Below are positions 1 to 9,185 of a DNA stretch of 64,000 nucleotides, piece by piece. The DNA is from Symbiodinium kawagutii. Lineage: Eukaryota; Sar; Dinophyceae; Suessiales; Symbiodiniaceae. How positions within the stretch are numbered: the first letter of the stretch is position 1; every line of letters starts with the position of its first letter. The stretch covers positions 2,827-66,826 of the forward strand of contig VSDK01017543.1 in assembly GCA_009767595.1 (NCBI GenBank), written 5' to 3'. The notes beneath the pieces were generated by a model that saw only the letters and a program-made list of their open reading frames with translations, searched no databases and had not been told where the DNA came from. A program made the position numbers and the translations under genes.

Positions 1-3000
1 TGTTCCGGCGACAGTAAAGTTCATACAGATGCATGTCGTACTCGTTTTGCCAAATTGGTTGAGGAGGAAAAGGCTGCAGCCGCCAAGGCAGCGCCAAGGA
101 TCCCAGACGCACCTGAAGAACCTGAAGCTCCGGGTGAAGCCGCATTCCACAGAAGAATGGATGAGCTTGAACGGGCTCTCGAAGCCGAGGTCCTTCCACC
201 AGAGGCAGAGCGCATGTCTGGCGCTGCACTCGTTCCCACACGTGTCTCTATGCTCGATTCAACTGGTAGGAATCTCCCACAATTTGGTACGCGAGTGATT
301 CATGCGATTCCCGCTGAATCATCGTCGTTATCAGCCTCTCAGAGATTGTCCGCTGAATTGCGCAGAGGTCGCAGCAATAAGCGACAACGTAAAAGGGAAC
401 GGCAGCAGCTTGCGCCAAGTGATAAGTCAACATTCGTCGAATACTGTTGTGATGAGTATTCATCCCTCAGACAGATCTGTGAAGGAAATGATATAAGCTA
501 CCTTGGTTTATGCAAGGAACGCTACAATCTTCAAAATCCTTCCGTTTCTTCGCAGCTTGAACACCAACTCGAACACTCAACGTACCCACCAAACCTATGG
601 GCATCCTTACCCTGTACCTCCGGATCACCTTGGCAATACATGGTCCTCCATCGTGGGGGCGCTGCCGCCAAGGCGCGCCTAGCGGCTAAGATCCGAGAAT
701 CCAACAGATTATTTGCACGCTTTAAAGCTGCAGCACTCATTGTCCTTAGGAGAGGTGGCACTGTCACGTTTGAGTGGCCACGCTATTGCACGGGATGGCA
801 GCGAAGACAGATCCAGAAGTTTTTCGACGACCACCCAGAGTTCATCAAAGTTGAGCTCGATGGATGCACAGTAGGTGTAACATCTAAGAGGGGAAATCCG
901 ATGAAGAAACCCTGGCGCTTAATGACCACGAGCACTAGGATCGCTGAGGCATTCGCGGACAAGGTGTGTAATCATCAGCCGTCGGAACACGATCCGTGTG
1001 AGGGAGCTGACACTAAGCGCTCCGGATTCTATCCAATCCAGATGGCAACTATCATTGCACAAGCCCTTTACCCCTCCAAATTTGTTAACACTTCACCGGC
1101 CATGCCTTGTTTGGCGCCATCCACTGAACCCACTACTCATCGCGAACATGAGCAAGACCTTAAACACGTTTCGGCGTTAGCCGGCATCCCAGAGGATGAG
1201 GCGTATGGGATCTTGCTTGATAGCGATCCGGATTCAGTGAACACCTTGACAGAATTGCTCGATATTGATGCGTTAATGGCCGATGCCTACGGCTTGCCTA
1301 AACCACCAAATCCCGACAACGAAGTCAAGGCGATGGTTACGAAGCTGCTTTCACGCGCTGAGATGCTTAATGACCCAGAAGCTCTGGCAGCGGTTCGCGC
1401 CGAAGCAGATGGCCTTCGTACAGCCAAAGTTTGGGACGAAGATTCCGTGAGAGAACACCAATCCGTCAAAGATGAAGCAAAGGCTTCCGGTGTTTCTGTT
1501 CACTTTGGCCAACTAATGACGATAGCATCCATTAAATTTCATGAATTAGCCAAACACCTTCAAAAGAAGAAGGGACGTATTGTGTATCGCGGCGATTGCG
1601 CGAAAGACGAGCATGGAGCGGCCGCAGTCTACCAAGAGCTCGGCGCTAACCCAACTTCCGTCCAAGGCCTTAATGCATGCCTAGCATATGGCTCTCTGCC
1701 TGGTCACAAGATCACGGCTGCAGATGCTATCAAAGCTTACGTGCAGGCCAGGTTAGCTTCACTCCATAAAACTTGGATAGAACTACCACCGGAGTTGCGC
1801 CCGTCATGGTGGAAGCATAAGTTCGTCAAACCTGTAGTGCTACTGGTAAAGGCTCTCTATGGGCATCCAGATGCAGGGGGGTTATGGGAACGACACCTCA
1901 AACAGATCATTTCTGATCTTGGTGGCAGCGAAACCCCAGAGTACCCCGGGAACTTTTACTTCCCCAAAACCAAGTTGTTGCTATCCACATACGTTGACGA
2001 CCTGACTTTGTCTGGTCCAGCCGAGGAACACGATGCCTTTTGGGCTCAGTTAACATCCCGCGTAGATGTTGAACCTCCAGAGCCGGTGTACCGTATCCTT
2101 GGCAGAAATCACATCATTTCTAAACTGACCAAATGTGAAGGTTCAGAACAATGCGCTGCGTTCCGCGCGCAAGACGGCATGATCCTCGATATGCATGACT
2201 ACGCCGTTCAAACTGTCGACCTTTACAAAGACATCGCTAAAGTTGCGAAGCTTCGCCATGTCGCAACACCATTCGTTCCTGAAGGTTCGATCACACCTCA
2301 AGATGAAGAAGTCAAGGGTGAGCTTGCTCCCAATGCCTGTAAGATCCTAATGAAGGCATTATGGCTAGGTCGTTTATCACGTCCAGATATAGTCAAGCCT
2401 ATCAACGACTTGGCCACCAAAGTCCAAGCATGGGCCAGGGCGGAAGATAAGAAGCTTCACCGCTTGATCTCTTACATCGACTCCACACCACACTACCGCT
2501 TGGTTGGCACAGTGAACGATAAGCCAGAGGACTTACACCTTGAGTTGTTTGTAGACGCTGACTTCGCAGGCGATCGGGAATCTTCCCGTTCCACCTCGGG
2601 AGGATACCTCGTTTTGAAGGGACCCAACACCCATTTTCCATTGGCTTGGGTTTCCAAACGTCAAACCTCCACATCGCGTTCAACAACAGAAAGTGAAGTA
2701 GTGAGCCTTGCTCACTCCCTCTTCACAGAGGGCCTCCCTGCCTTATCGCTCTGGGAGCTGCTACTTCAGCGCTCCGTGAAACTCATCTGCCACGAAGACA
2801 ACCAAGCCGCTATCATCGTAGTCCGTAAGGGCTATTTACCAAAGCTTCGTCATATCCAGAGAACGCATAAGGTCAACCTTGGCTCACTTAGCGAAGTTTT
2901 TCACGATGATTCGGTAGTGCTGGAATATTGTAAAACTGATGAGCAAGCTGCTGACATCTTCACAAAAGCGCTTGCGCCCCAAAAATGGGGACCAGCATTA

Positions 3001-3051
3001 AACTTGTTGGGCATCCGAACAGACTTACCATTTAATCTGTCCAAAGGATAA
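1..3051 (+). CDS. Ty1/copia-type retrotransposon polyprotein, 3' part (RT and RNase H)
   Basis: One frame is open from base 1 to the TAA at 3049-3051 (1,016 codons). No start is visible, so gag, protease and integrase lie outside the window. Seen in order: a charged linker; a methyltransferase-like domain (433-960); a reverse transcriptase with the motif A Asp in AADAIKAYVQA (Asp at 1723-1725), LVKALYGHPDAGG from 1843 (the copia ALYGLKQAPR region) and YVDD at 1990-2001; then RNase H with DADFAGD (2554-2574), TTESEV (Glu at 2689), HEDNQ (2791) and ADIFTKAL (2950-2973), the standard copia C-terminal signature. All RT and RNase H acidic residues that I can place are intact and there is no frameshift, which suggests a young copy. 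It would copy element RNA into cDNA in cytoplasmic particles. The family call is firm; present activity is unknown. Confidence 0.95.
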   Translation, partial: CSGDSKVHTDACRTRFAKLVEEEKAAAAKAAPRIPDAPEEPEAPGEAAFHRRMDELERALEAEVLPPEAERMSGAALVPTRVSMLDSTGRNLPQFGTRVIHAIPAESSSLSASQRLSAELRRGRSNKRQRKRERQQLAPSDKSTFVEYCCDEYSSLRQICEGNDISYLGLCKERYNLQNPSVSSQLEHQLEHSTYPPNLWASLPCTSGSPWQYMVLHRGGAAAKARLAAKIRESNRLFARFKAAALIVLRRGGTVTFEWPRYCTGWQRRQIQKFFDDHPEFIKVELDGCTVGVTSKRGNPMKKPWRLMTTSTRIAEAFADKVCNHQPSEHDPCEGADTKRSGFYPIQMATIIAQALYPSKFVNTSPAMPCLAPSTEPTTHREHEQDLKHVSALAGIPEDEAYGILLDSDPDSVNTLTELLDIDALMADAYGLPKPPNPDNEVKAMVTKLLSRAEMLNDPEALAAVRAEADGLRTAKVWDEDSVREHQSVKDEAKASGVSVHFGQLMTIASIKFHELAKHLQKKKGRIVYRGDCAKDEHGAAAVYQELGANPTSVQGLNACLAYGSLPGHKITAADAIKAYVQARLASLHKTWIELPPELRPSWWKHKFVKPVVLLVKALYGHPDAGGLWERHLKQIISDLGGSETPEYPGNFYFPKTKLLLSTYVDDLTLSGPAEEHDAFWAQLTSRVDVEPPEPVYRILGRNHIISKLTKCEGSEQCAAFRAQDGMILDMHDYAVQTVDLYKDIAKVAKLRHVATPFVPEGSITPQDEEVKGELAPNACKILMKALWLGRLSRPDIVKPINDLATKVQAWARAEDKKLHRLISYIDSTPHYRLVGTVNDKPEDLHLELFVDADFAGDRESSRSTSGGYLVLKGPNTHFPLAWVSKRQTSTSRSTTESEVVSLAHSLFTEGLPALSLWELLLQRSVKLICHEDNQAAIIVVRKGYLPKLRHIQRTHKVNLGSLSEVFHDDSVVLEYCKTDEQAADIFTKALAPQKWGPALNLLGIRTDLPFNLSKG
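433..960 (+). other. Methyltransferase-like (Rossmann-type) domain inside the copia polyprotein
   Basis: Between the N-terminal linker and the RT, the polyprotein reads FVEYCCDEYSSL (433-468), then a YLGLCKERYNL segment, then LWASLPC with SPWQ (595-636), then a helix-rich stretch and TVTFEWP (760-780), followed by DGC and CNH/EHDPC Cys-His clusters up to about 1000. Order and spacing resemble motifs I, II, IV and VI of DNA cytosine-type methyltransferases (F.G..S / acidic loop / PPC / ENV), with PC kept and ENV replaced by FEWP. I recall similar segments in other dinoflagellate copia proteins. A methyltransferase fold is my inference; catalytic competence is doubtful. An unrelated Cys-rich accessory domain is the alternative. 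Confidence 0.45.
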
Positions 3052-3099
3052 GGCGCTGAGCTTGCTCGCGCTGCCTGTACATAGTAACATGCCAACGGC

Positions 3100-3317
3100 G
3101 AGGGGGGAGTTGAAATATTACATACCCCGTGGCCCTGGTATATGTACAGTATATCCTTACCACCAATACTACTATGAGCTATGCATCCGTCGTAGGATTA
3201 GACCACATTCATGTACAGTCACATGTTCACCCAGCAACCAGCGGGTAGGGTTTCACCCTTAAGATCATGTGACATCTTGGCTCAAGTAAAATAACAGGCT
3301 GCCGCAGCGGTGTTACA
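3100..3317 (+). repeat. Putative polypurine tract and 3' LTR of the copia element
   Basis: About 50 bases after the polyprotein stop lies a purine run (GAGGGGGGAG, 3100-3109), directly followed by TTGAAATATTAC. Copia LTRs commonly start TGTTGAAATATT after such a tract, so the first TG appears to be missing here. A plausible 3' end is TGTTACA at 3311-3317, giving an LTR of about 208 bp. The 5' LTR is outside the window, so neither boundary can be confirmed by comparison. A spliced-leader-like stretch lies inside at 3265-3286. Confidence 0.5.
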
Positions 3318-3354
3318 CCCCGAACGGTCCCCCTGTTTAATTTATGTATATGTA

Positions 3355-3362
3355 AATCTATC

Positions 3363-3433
<71 letters not shown>

Positions 3434-3487
3434 AGTCTATCTATATATATATATATAAATATGTGTATATATATATATATATATATG
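3355..3487. repeat. (TCTA)n then (TA)n microsatellite
   Basis: About 20 nearly perfect TCTA units (one TTTA variant) run to about 3434 and pass into a TA-rich tract. It lies just downstream of the retroelement's putative LTR. No coding potential. Confidence 0.95.
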
Positions 3488-3567
3488 CACATGCATGTAT
3501 CAAAGAAGACATACGGTCGCTGACGCCTAGCTGTAGACAGCGGCCTTAGCTGCTCGATGCAAGAGAG

Positions 3568-3669
3568 GATTCTGAAATGCACTTCGATTTGATGCACGGG
3601 CACAGCTATCAACTTATGGATCGATATGGTGTCTCGGATCAAGCTCCGAGAGGGAAATGCCCAGAAAGG
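3568..3669 (+). CDS. Candidate exon, unassigned (DSEMHFDLMHGHSYQL)
   Basis: An in-frame segment of 34 codons starts after an AG|G acceptor-like site and ends at a strong GTGAGG donor (3670-3675), phase 0 at both ends. It begins DSEMHFDLMHGHSYQLMDRY and ends GKCPER. The frame stays open past the donor for another 75 codons, but composition deteriorates there. It sits upstream, on the same strand, of the Trp-rich repeat exons at 5.5-7.7 kb and could belong to the same gene; its phase does not join directly to 4685-4764. I recognise no family. Confidence 0.35.
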
Positions 3670-4684
3670 GTGAGGTCGATCTTGCAAACTGGTTATGACC
3701 TATTTTGGTGCTCATTAAGCAAGGATACTTGTATCAAAAAGCAGCCCAAGTGGCCATGCGAATCGTCAGTTTCTTTGTTTCCACTTTTATCTTTTCAGAC
3801 CGTCAGTCACACCTACTCATCTTTGATGCTGTCGGAAGAAAAACATCGAATAATCGAGTTACGGCTGCAAGCAGCGGTGCCCGGCCATATCCAGTGACCA
3901 CAAAAATTGATTATTTCGTAGCCTGGGTTATGGCTGGGTTTAATGTACGTAGAGCAGCCCTTTGGAAATGAAGTGGCTGTGTATCTGTTTTTGATGTAAT
4001 TGAGCATTTGCCTTGCCTGGTCATTCCGACATGAAGTCCCAGATTGGCTCTGCAATCAAAGTTATTTTTGAGACACTAGGGACGGTCTTTGCTTGCTTGA
4101 ATTGTCCACAAATGCAGTTTGCATTTGTTCGCAATGTGCATTGCTCATCAGTGTTCCGCCAGCATCTGCAGCGGTCTCAATTCCCCCAGGGTTGACATGT
4201 GCAGCACACAGAGTATGCAATGAATATGTTATGGGTGTATGGATACATTTGGCAAGGAGTATCAAGATCTTTCGCGTACATCTACATGCGTGTGTGACGA
4301 TGAACAGCAGAGTGCCGGGATTATCACGTCATATAACGCCTTTTGGTGCACCATTCTGAAGTTTGGCTTTGCAGCTAAATCCCCTCCAAGGGGAACTGGG
4401 ATAGTGCTTTGTCAGTGACAGCATTGGGATATTTTGAAGGCCCGCGTTATTTTCCAAAATTGTTTTCAGCCCTTGACGGAACTACTAGTAACTAGTACCA
4501 AACGTTCATGACTGCGCACAACATCTTCGTCCACCTACTTCATTGGTGCTTGGGTTTTAAAGAACTTTTCCTGGTTGGTTGCAACTTGCATTTGCCAACC
4601 GATTCCGGTTGTTCAGCCACCTGTGTCTACCAGTTTTTGTGCTTGTATCCCCCATCTTTGATCCATCGCTTGTTTGCAGCTAAG

Positions 4685-4764
4685 GGACTGACGATGTCTA
4701 CGTCTCCGGTTGGACTCAGCCAGAGACATTCTGCAACGGCGCTGAGTTACTTCGACGCAAGCTG
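4685..4764 (+). CDS. Candidate exon, unassigned (TDDVYVSGWTQPETF)
   Basis: After TTTGTTTGCAGCTAAG the frame reads TDDVYVSGWTQPETF, then CNGAELLRRKL, and meets a consensus GTGAGA donor at 4765. The frame stays open to a TAA at 4822, so a terminal exon is also possible. Two bases complete a codon at the 5' end and phase is 0 at the 3' end, compatible with direct joining to the exon at 5524. The residues look like a genuine protein, but I recognise no domain. Confidence 0.4.
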
Positions 4765-5089
4765 GTGAGAGCAGTGGCTGCTGGCTATGAGGCACCTGGC
4801 CGTGAGGGTTTACCGCGCTGCTAACTGTACACCTGCGAAGTTTCGAGCCCGGAAGCCATGGCGCTAACCCCATGATGGGCAAACCATCAATTTTCGGGTG
4901 CACCATTGATACACCCCAGTGCACTAGCAGTTCGATTTTGCGCATCCTGCGCTAGTGATTGTTTTGAACACATTGAACATGCAATTGTGCTCCAACGCAA
5001 CTGGCCAAGTGAAATGGACCGTAGATCGAACGGACAATGCAGGCATATCCTGGTTTTCAAACCATTGCAGATTCTGCTCAATGATGGTT

Positions 5090-5480
5090 GATTATGGTTG
5101 CTTAACGCTATGGGCGGTGGCAGGTTCATCATGGTGAACGGTATTTACGTTTACCACCTACCGTATGCTGGTTGTTTGGTACCACCTATTCTGGTTGATA
5201 ACGACGATAGTTATCGCATATTACTGATAAGTGATGGCAGGTGGATTCTACTTTCAAGGCTTGTTCCCCTGCTACGGGCACCTCCAACACCCGGGCCTCC
5301 AGGGTAGTGACCACCTTGAGCTCTTGCGTCATGCGCGAAGACCTCTGGGCGCAGAAAATCTGCAAGCGCTGAATGATACCACTGCTGCATCTCGCTTTGC
5401 GTCCGGGGATGTTCGCCGGGCCTGGGATACCACGCCCATTTACGGACAGCTGAATCCAACAATCAGTTTGATTACTTAAC
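5090..5480. other. Coding-like GC-rich patch, strand unresolved
   Basis: This patch is GC-richer than its flanks and stays open in several frames on both strands. The plus strand gives MVNGIYVYHLPYAGCLVPP, then ILVDNDDSYRILL, and in another frame HLELLRHARRPLGAENLQAL. The minus strand gives MTQELKVVTTLEARVLEV. At least one exon is likely, since it lies between other plus-strand exons, but strand and boundaries cannot be decided by eye. Confidence 0.25.
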
Positions 5481-5523
5481 TTGTTGGGTATGCGTTTGGT
5501 ATCCTTGGCGTTAATCATGATAG

Positions 5524-5640
5524 GATCCCGGGAAGCTTGGCATGCTTCAACAGCGTCGGAAGCAGCAACTCGCCTTTTCCGTTTGGAGGGGTGCCATGCT
5601 TAGAGCTGAACTTCTATGCAATAGGAGATTAAACGCATGG
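5524..5640 (+). CDS. Candidate exon of a Trp-rich, Sfi1-like repeat protein (first repeat)
   Basis: The exon follows TGATAG|GAT and is 39 codons, phase 0 at both ends, with a GT donor at 5641. It reads DPGKLGMLQQRRKQQ, then LAFSVWRGAMLRAELL, then a Trp at the end. The L-x-F-x-x-W pattern in a basic helix, recurring about every 25-30 residues in the next exons, is the hallmark of Sfi1-type centrin- or calmodulin-binding helices. The frame is open to TGA at 5716. It joins in phase to 6036. Family assignment is inference from the periodicity; any long basic alpha-helix could mimic it. Confidence 0.42.
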
Positions 5641-6035
5641 GTGCTTGAGTTGCTCCAAAGCTGTTCATGCGGCCTTCGTGTTTTCTTCCCTGCACCGTGT
5701 TTGCAAGATGCAAGTTGAAACAGTACAGGCGGAGAGTCCAGGTTAGTGTTCCCCTCTTACCCATCTGGATGGTTTGCAGACAATTCAATTTTGTTTGTTT
5801 CTGTGGCAAAGTATGTGCTCTGCTATTTTGCTTAATGTTATAAGATGTTTGAAATTTTAAGTGTAAAACTGATCATCACGAGCAGGAAGCCAATAAGTTT
5901 ATTAAGTAAGATTTCATTCCCAGTGCAAACCGACTATAGCATTATAGTTATAAGCCCATGATGATCAGAATATTGCAACTGCTATGTGACGTTGGCTTTT
6001 TTTGTTCTCCCACCATCTGCGAAATCTCCACCCAG

Positions 6036-6128
6036 GTCATGTACCAAGCATGGAGCAAGAAAGCGCAGCGATCGAAATGTTCGGCAGCTGATTTGCTGCT
6101 CGGCAGGGCAATCGTTTGGAGGAACCAG
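6036..6128 (+). CDS. Candidate exon of the Trp-rich repeat protein (second repeat)
   Basis: A pyrimidine-rich stretch ending CCCAG is followed by exactly 31 codons, phase 0-0, and a CAG|GTGTTT donor. It reads VMYQAWSKKAQRSKC, then SAADLLLGRAIVWRNQ. Two Trp residues lie 23 apart in a basic helical context, matching the spacing seen at 5524-5640. An exon of one repeat length with matching phases suggests repeats grown by exon duplication. If Sfi1-like, the protein would act at basal bodies or spindle poles by binding centrin, but this is inference only. Confidence 0.45.
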
Positions 6129-7014
6129 GTGTTTGAGCCATACCAGTATTGTCAACGGTGTCACACGTTATTCAACCGCAGTAGGTCTTGTTGTTCATCA
6201 TGAACCATGATTAATCAATCTGGAGGTTTTCTTTTTCGAAAATCTTAAGAATTGTTCTTTTTTCTATTCCCCATCATTGACAGATCTAGAAGATTATTCA
6301 ACTTCTCATTGACACCTTGATCAACGAAACCAATCATAATCAAAACGGATTGACTTCAAACAGCTGTGAATGGATCTTGTAAGGCACTGTCAGTGAGTCG
6401 TCTTTTTCCGCCATTGTCATCTCGTATTCATCCACTATCATTCGCTATGCATCCGACTCATCGGGGATTCCATTTGAGTCGTCAACGGCACCGCATTGAT
6501 TGGATTATTTTCTGTGGATACTGGATGATCATTGATTCTGTTGATGCTGTTTTCCAGAGTCCTCTTTTCCAACAAGTATTATGTGACTGGGATTGACTGG
6601 GTACTTTTGAATTATCCTTTGATATGACCATGCAAGTGACAAAGATGTGCAACTTCCAGGGATGGGTCGACCATGATGTGTGTGCGTTTTGATGCATGTG
6701 AGTAGGATATACCGTAATATATATATATATATATATATTTCGACAGTCAATCAATAGCAAAAACACAAATTGATTCTTTACTTCGAGTGATCCCCACCAT
6801 GACAAACCAGTGTGACATATTCTCTGGCCAACATTCTGACGTATTCTGACCATCTTTCCAGCGCGTTCTCTGGCACACATATTGGGTCTTCTATCTGACT
6901 GGGCGGATAAATGAATAGACAAATCAATAATGATACACATGTGCACTCGCTAAAAGTGCGCATGTAGATGTCGGTTAATCTTTGAGCACCGCTAGAAACA
7001 AGAGATTCTTCAAG

Positions 7015-7064
7015 GCCTGGAGCCGCTCCTGGGAGTGGGTCATGTTGGTCGATGCCCTGTCGGG
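7015..7064 (+). CDS. Candidate exon of the Trp-rich repeat protein (third repeat)
   Basis: After TTCTTCAAG|GCC (alternatively from 7003, adding RFFK) the frame reads AWSRSWEWVMLVDALSG and ends at a strong GTGAGG donor (7065). Phase 0 at the 5' end fits 6036-6128; two leftover bases (GG) fit the single leading base of 7450-7521. The F-F-K-A-W core again resembles an Sfi1-type repeat. Confidence 0.42.
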
Positions 7065-7449
7065 GTGAGGGTCCAGCCCTTGGGCAAAGTTCACTTCATG
7101 TGGCTATGAAATTTATGACGCATAGATCAACACATCCTGGGTGTCGTTACCGGCTGGTGCTTTCACTCTTGTTGCTCTTCTTCGGGCTCCTGTTTTTGTT
7201 CTTGTCGTCGTGGTTGTGGTTGTTGTTTTGGTGGCCGTCCTGGTTGCCACAGTTGTATCTTACAATAATTATTCTTAATTGTATTACTGTTGGTTGAAAT
7301 CATGAAACGTTATAATTAGCATTGTCCTCTCCCAGTCATGACCACGAAACAAGTACCTCAAACCATCCTTCAATGACCATTTCTCATAGTGAGAGCTTTG
7401 CTCCTCAGCTGGATGCTCCGAAATCTTGATCTTTGGTCGCCGCTGTGAG

Positions 7450-7521
7450 GAATTGCTGGATGCGAATTGCACTGCTGGATGAGAAGGAGGGGTTCCTGAA
7501 ACGGATGTGCACAGGACTTGG
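7450..7521 (+). CDS. Candidate exon of the same plus-strand gene (NCWMRIALLDEKEGF)
   Basis: An AG|G acceptor in CTGTGAG|G is followed by NCWMRIALLDEKEGF and LKRMCTGLG up to a GTACAT donor at 7522. The frame continues to TGA at 7580 with reasonable residues, so a longer exon is possible. Phase agrees with both neighbours (7015-7064 and 7639-7721). No domain is recognised beyond continuation of the helical, Trp-containing pattern. Confidence 0.42.
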
Positions 7522-7638
7522 GTACATGGAACCTGTTCAGCTGATTCGGGACTTGGGCTTTTTCCAGAATGGCGATGCTTGACTCGCTTACGGCCTGGCC
7601 AAGCTTTCGTTTTTTAGCTTCTCATGCTTCACAGGCAG

Positions 7639-7721
7639 GGGGCTTGCGCTTGACAGCGTCGAATATCTCGGCATCAGTGTTGTCATAGCCGAGTTTTTGA
7701 GGGCCTCGGACCCCTCACATT
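7639..7721 (+). CDS. Candidate exon of the same plus-strand gene (GLALDSVEYLGISVV)
   Basis: Starting at an AG|G site in ACAGGCAG|G, the frame reads GLALDSVEYLGISVV, then IAEFLRASDPSH, and ends at a consensus GTATGT donor at 7722. One leading base completes the GG left by 7450-7521. The Leu/Ile spacing is reminiscent of a leucine-rich repeat but too short to call. The opposite strand is also open here; splice context favours plus. Confidence 0.4.
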
Positions 7722-7887
7722 GTATGTATAGCCTTCCACGGAACCCTCCGACCGAATCTCCCGAAAAACCTGCTCTCATTGGGGGTCTATCCAGTTTCAC
7801 CTGTTAAGATTCGTCATTCTGGGGAGGTGCCTCCATATATGGACAGCCCTGCAAGGTTTCATACAAGCATTTGACTTCTTTTCAGTC

Positions 7888-8384
7888 ATGACTATCACAA
7901 ACCAGAAAAACTTGGGGGTTGTAATTGTTCAATTGCTTACTCTGCCAAATCTGCGAAAGTTGCAGTCATTCCGCTCCAGAAAAACCAAGGATGATTGCGC
8001 TCCCTTGTACGGTCTACCGCTTGGACGAATGAACTTCGTATTTCTTCTGCAGAGTGGCTGGCCCACGTTCCTCCAACTACAACTCATCAGTGAGCGCCTT
8101 CGTGTGGAATGGGAGTGCCCTGGACCAGTGAAGGCAGTGCGCAAGACCCCGGAACATCAAAGCGGATCACAGTGGGGTTTCCTGAGATGCAGCATGTCTC
8201 AAAAAGGATGTACCACTGGGAACAGTTTGGAATGGTCTTGTTCGGATTGTTTCTTTTCTCCCAGGGCACCCAGATGCTCCGGTTTTTGTTTGGAAGTCTA
8301 ACTGTGCAGTCTCAGAGTGTGGTGCGCCCAACAATGACTGTGTTGGGGACTGTGTTGGGGATCCAGGACATTCTCAATTCCTAG
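7888..8384 (+). other. Coding-like stretch, frame unresolved
   Basis: Three plus frames stay open over long parts of this stretch. One contains LRISSAEWLAHVPP, one contains LISERLRVEWECPGPV after a CTTCTGCAG acceptor-like site, and one contains MYHWEQFGMVLFGLFLF (a possible membrane segment). It may hold the next exon or exons of the upstream plus-strand gene. No frame wins clearly and no donor of good quality is seen. Confidence 0.2.
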
Positions 8385-8562
8385 ACAATCAAAAAATGAA
8401 AAGCATGAAAATGAAACTCCCTTGAGGACTTCCTTGAGCATGTTGGTGTTTTTGTTTTCGAAATATTTCTAGAAGGGTGTTTTTCGGCTTTTGGGATTCT
8501 AGCTCGCGTAGATGCATTGCTGGATGATGTCTCAATAAAATGTGTTTTTTGTATACGCACTC

Positions 8563-8985
8563 GAAGAAATATATATATATATATACATATGTAAATATGT
8601 ATGTTGTATATATCTTTACCAGATGGATGATATATATATATATATAGAATGTATATATAGACATTATTGTAACTCAATCAGTAAATGAATGAGTATATGT
8701 GTGTGTATTTATGTACATATATTCAAGAAAGATAGATTAAACATACGTATGAATACCAATGTGTTTACATAATGCATACATATATATATATAGGTACCAG
8801 TAACTATCAATGAATAAATGAATTGCGAACATACCTATACATATATATGTATATATATATATTAATCTGTCAATAATTTACCAATATGCATGCGTTTTAA
8901 AAACACACACACACACACACTTGTAAATATAGACAAATAGATTGTATAACCTTTACACATATACATATATATATATATATCACAT
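8563..8985. repeat. AT-rich microsatellite cluster
   Basis: Repeated (TA)n, (TATG)n and (CA)n blocks with short unique spacers. No coding potential; the open frames here are artefacts of the repeats. Confidence 0.9.
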
Positions 8986-9081
8986 TCAGAATTTGCGCAT
9001 GATACCCGCACAACACGCACCGACAGCCCTCTTCATTTCTCTCTCTTCCGTGGGGACCCATGAGTCTCTGTCCCTCTGCAG

Positions 9082-9185
9082 GTGCCCGTTGTCCTAGGTA
9101 CTCCTGGGTCATGTGTGACCTCGACAGCGAGTTGCCCTGGGGTTTTCAACTCTTTCCACCCGACCTCATCGACAATGAGGCGCCA
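9082..9185 (+). CDS. Candidate exon, unassigned (RCPRYSWVMCDLDSELPW)
   Basis: A long pyrimidine tract ending CCCTCTGCAG precedes the exon and a consensus GTAAAG donor follows at 9186. The frame reads ARCPRYSWVMCDLDSELPW, then GFQLFPPDLIDNEAP. Splice context on both sides is among the best in the window. I recognise no family; the opposite strand is open but lacks comparable splice sites. Confidence 0.45.

Noticed and set aside
6482..6946. 154-codon minus-strand frame
   Set aside because: It crosses a TA microsatellite (Tyr-Ile run) and has poor residue composition elsewhere.
7150..7297. Very hydrophobic Leu/Trp/Phe frame suggesting membrane helices
   Set aside because: The residues come from a TTG/TTC-rich low-complexity stretch; no supporting splice context, and it lies between exons that join in phase without it.
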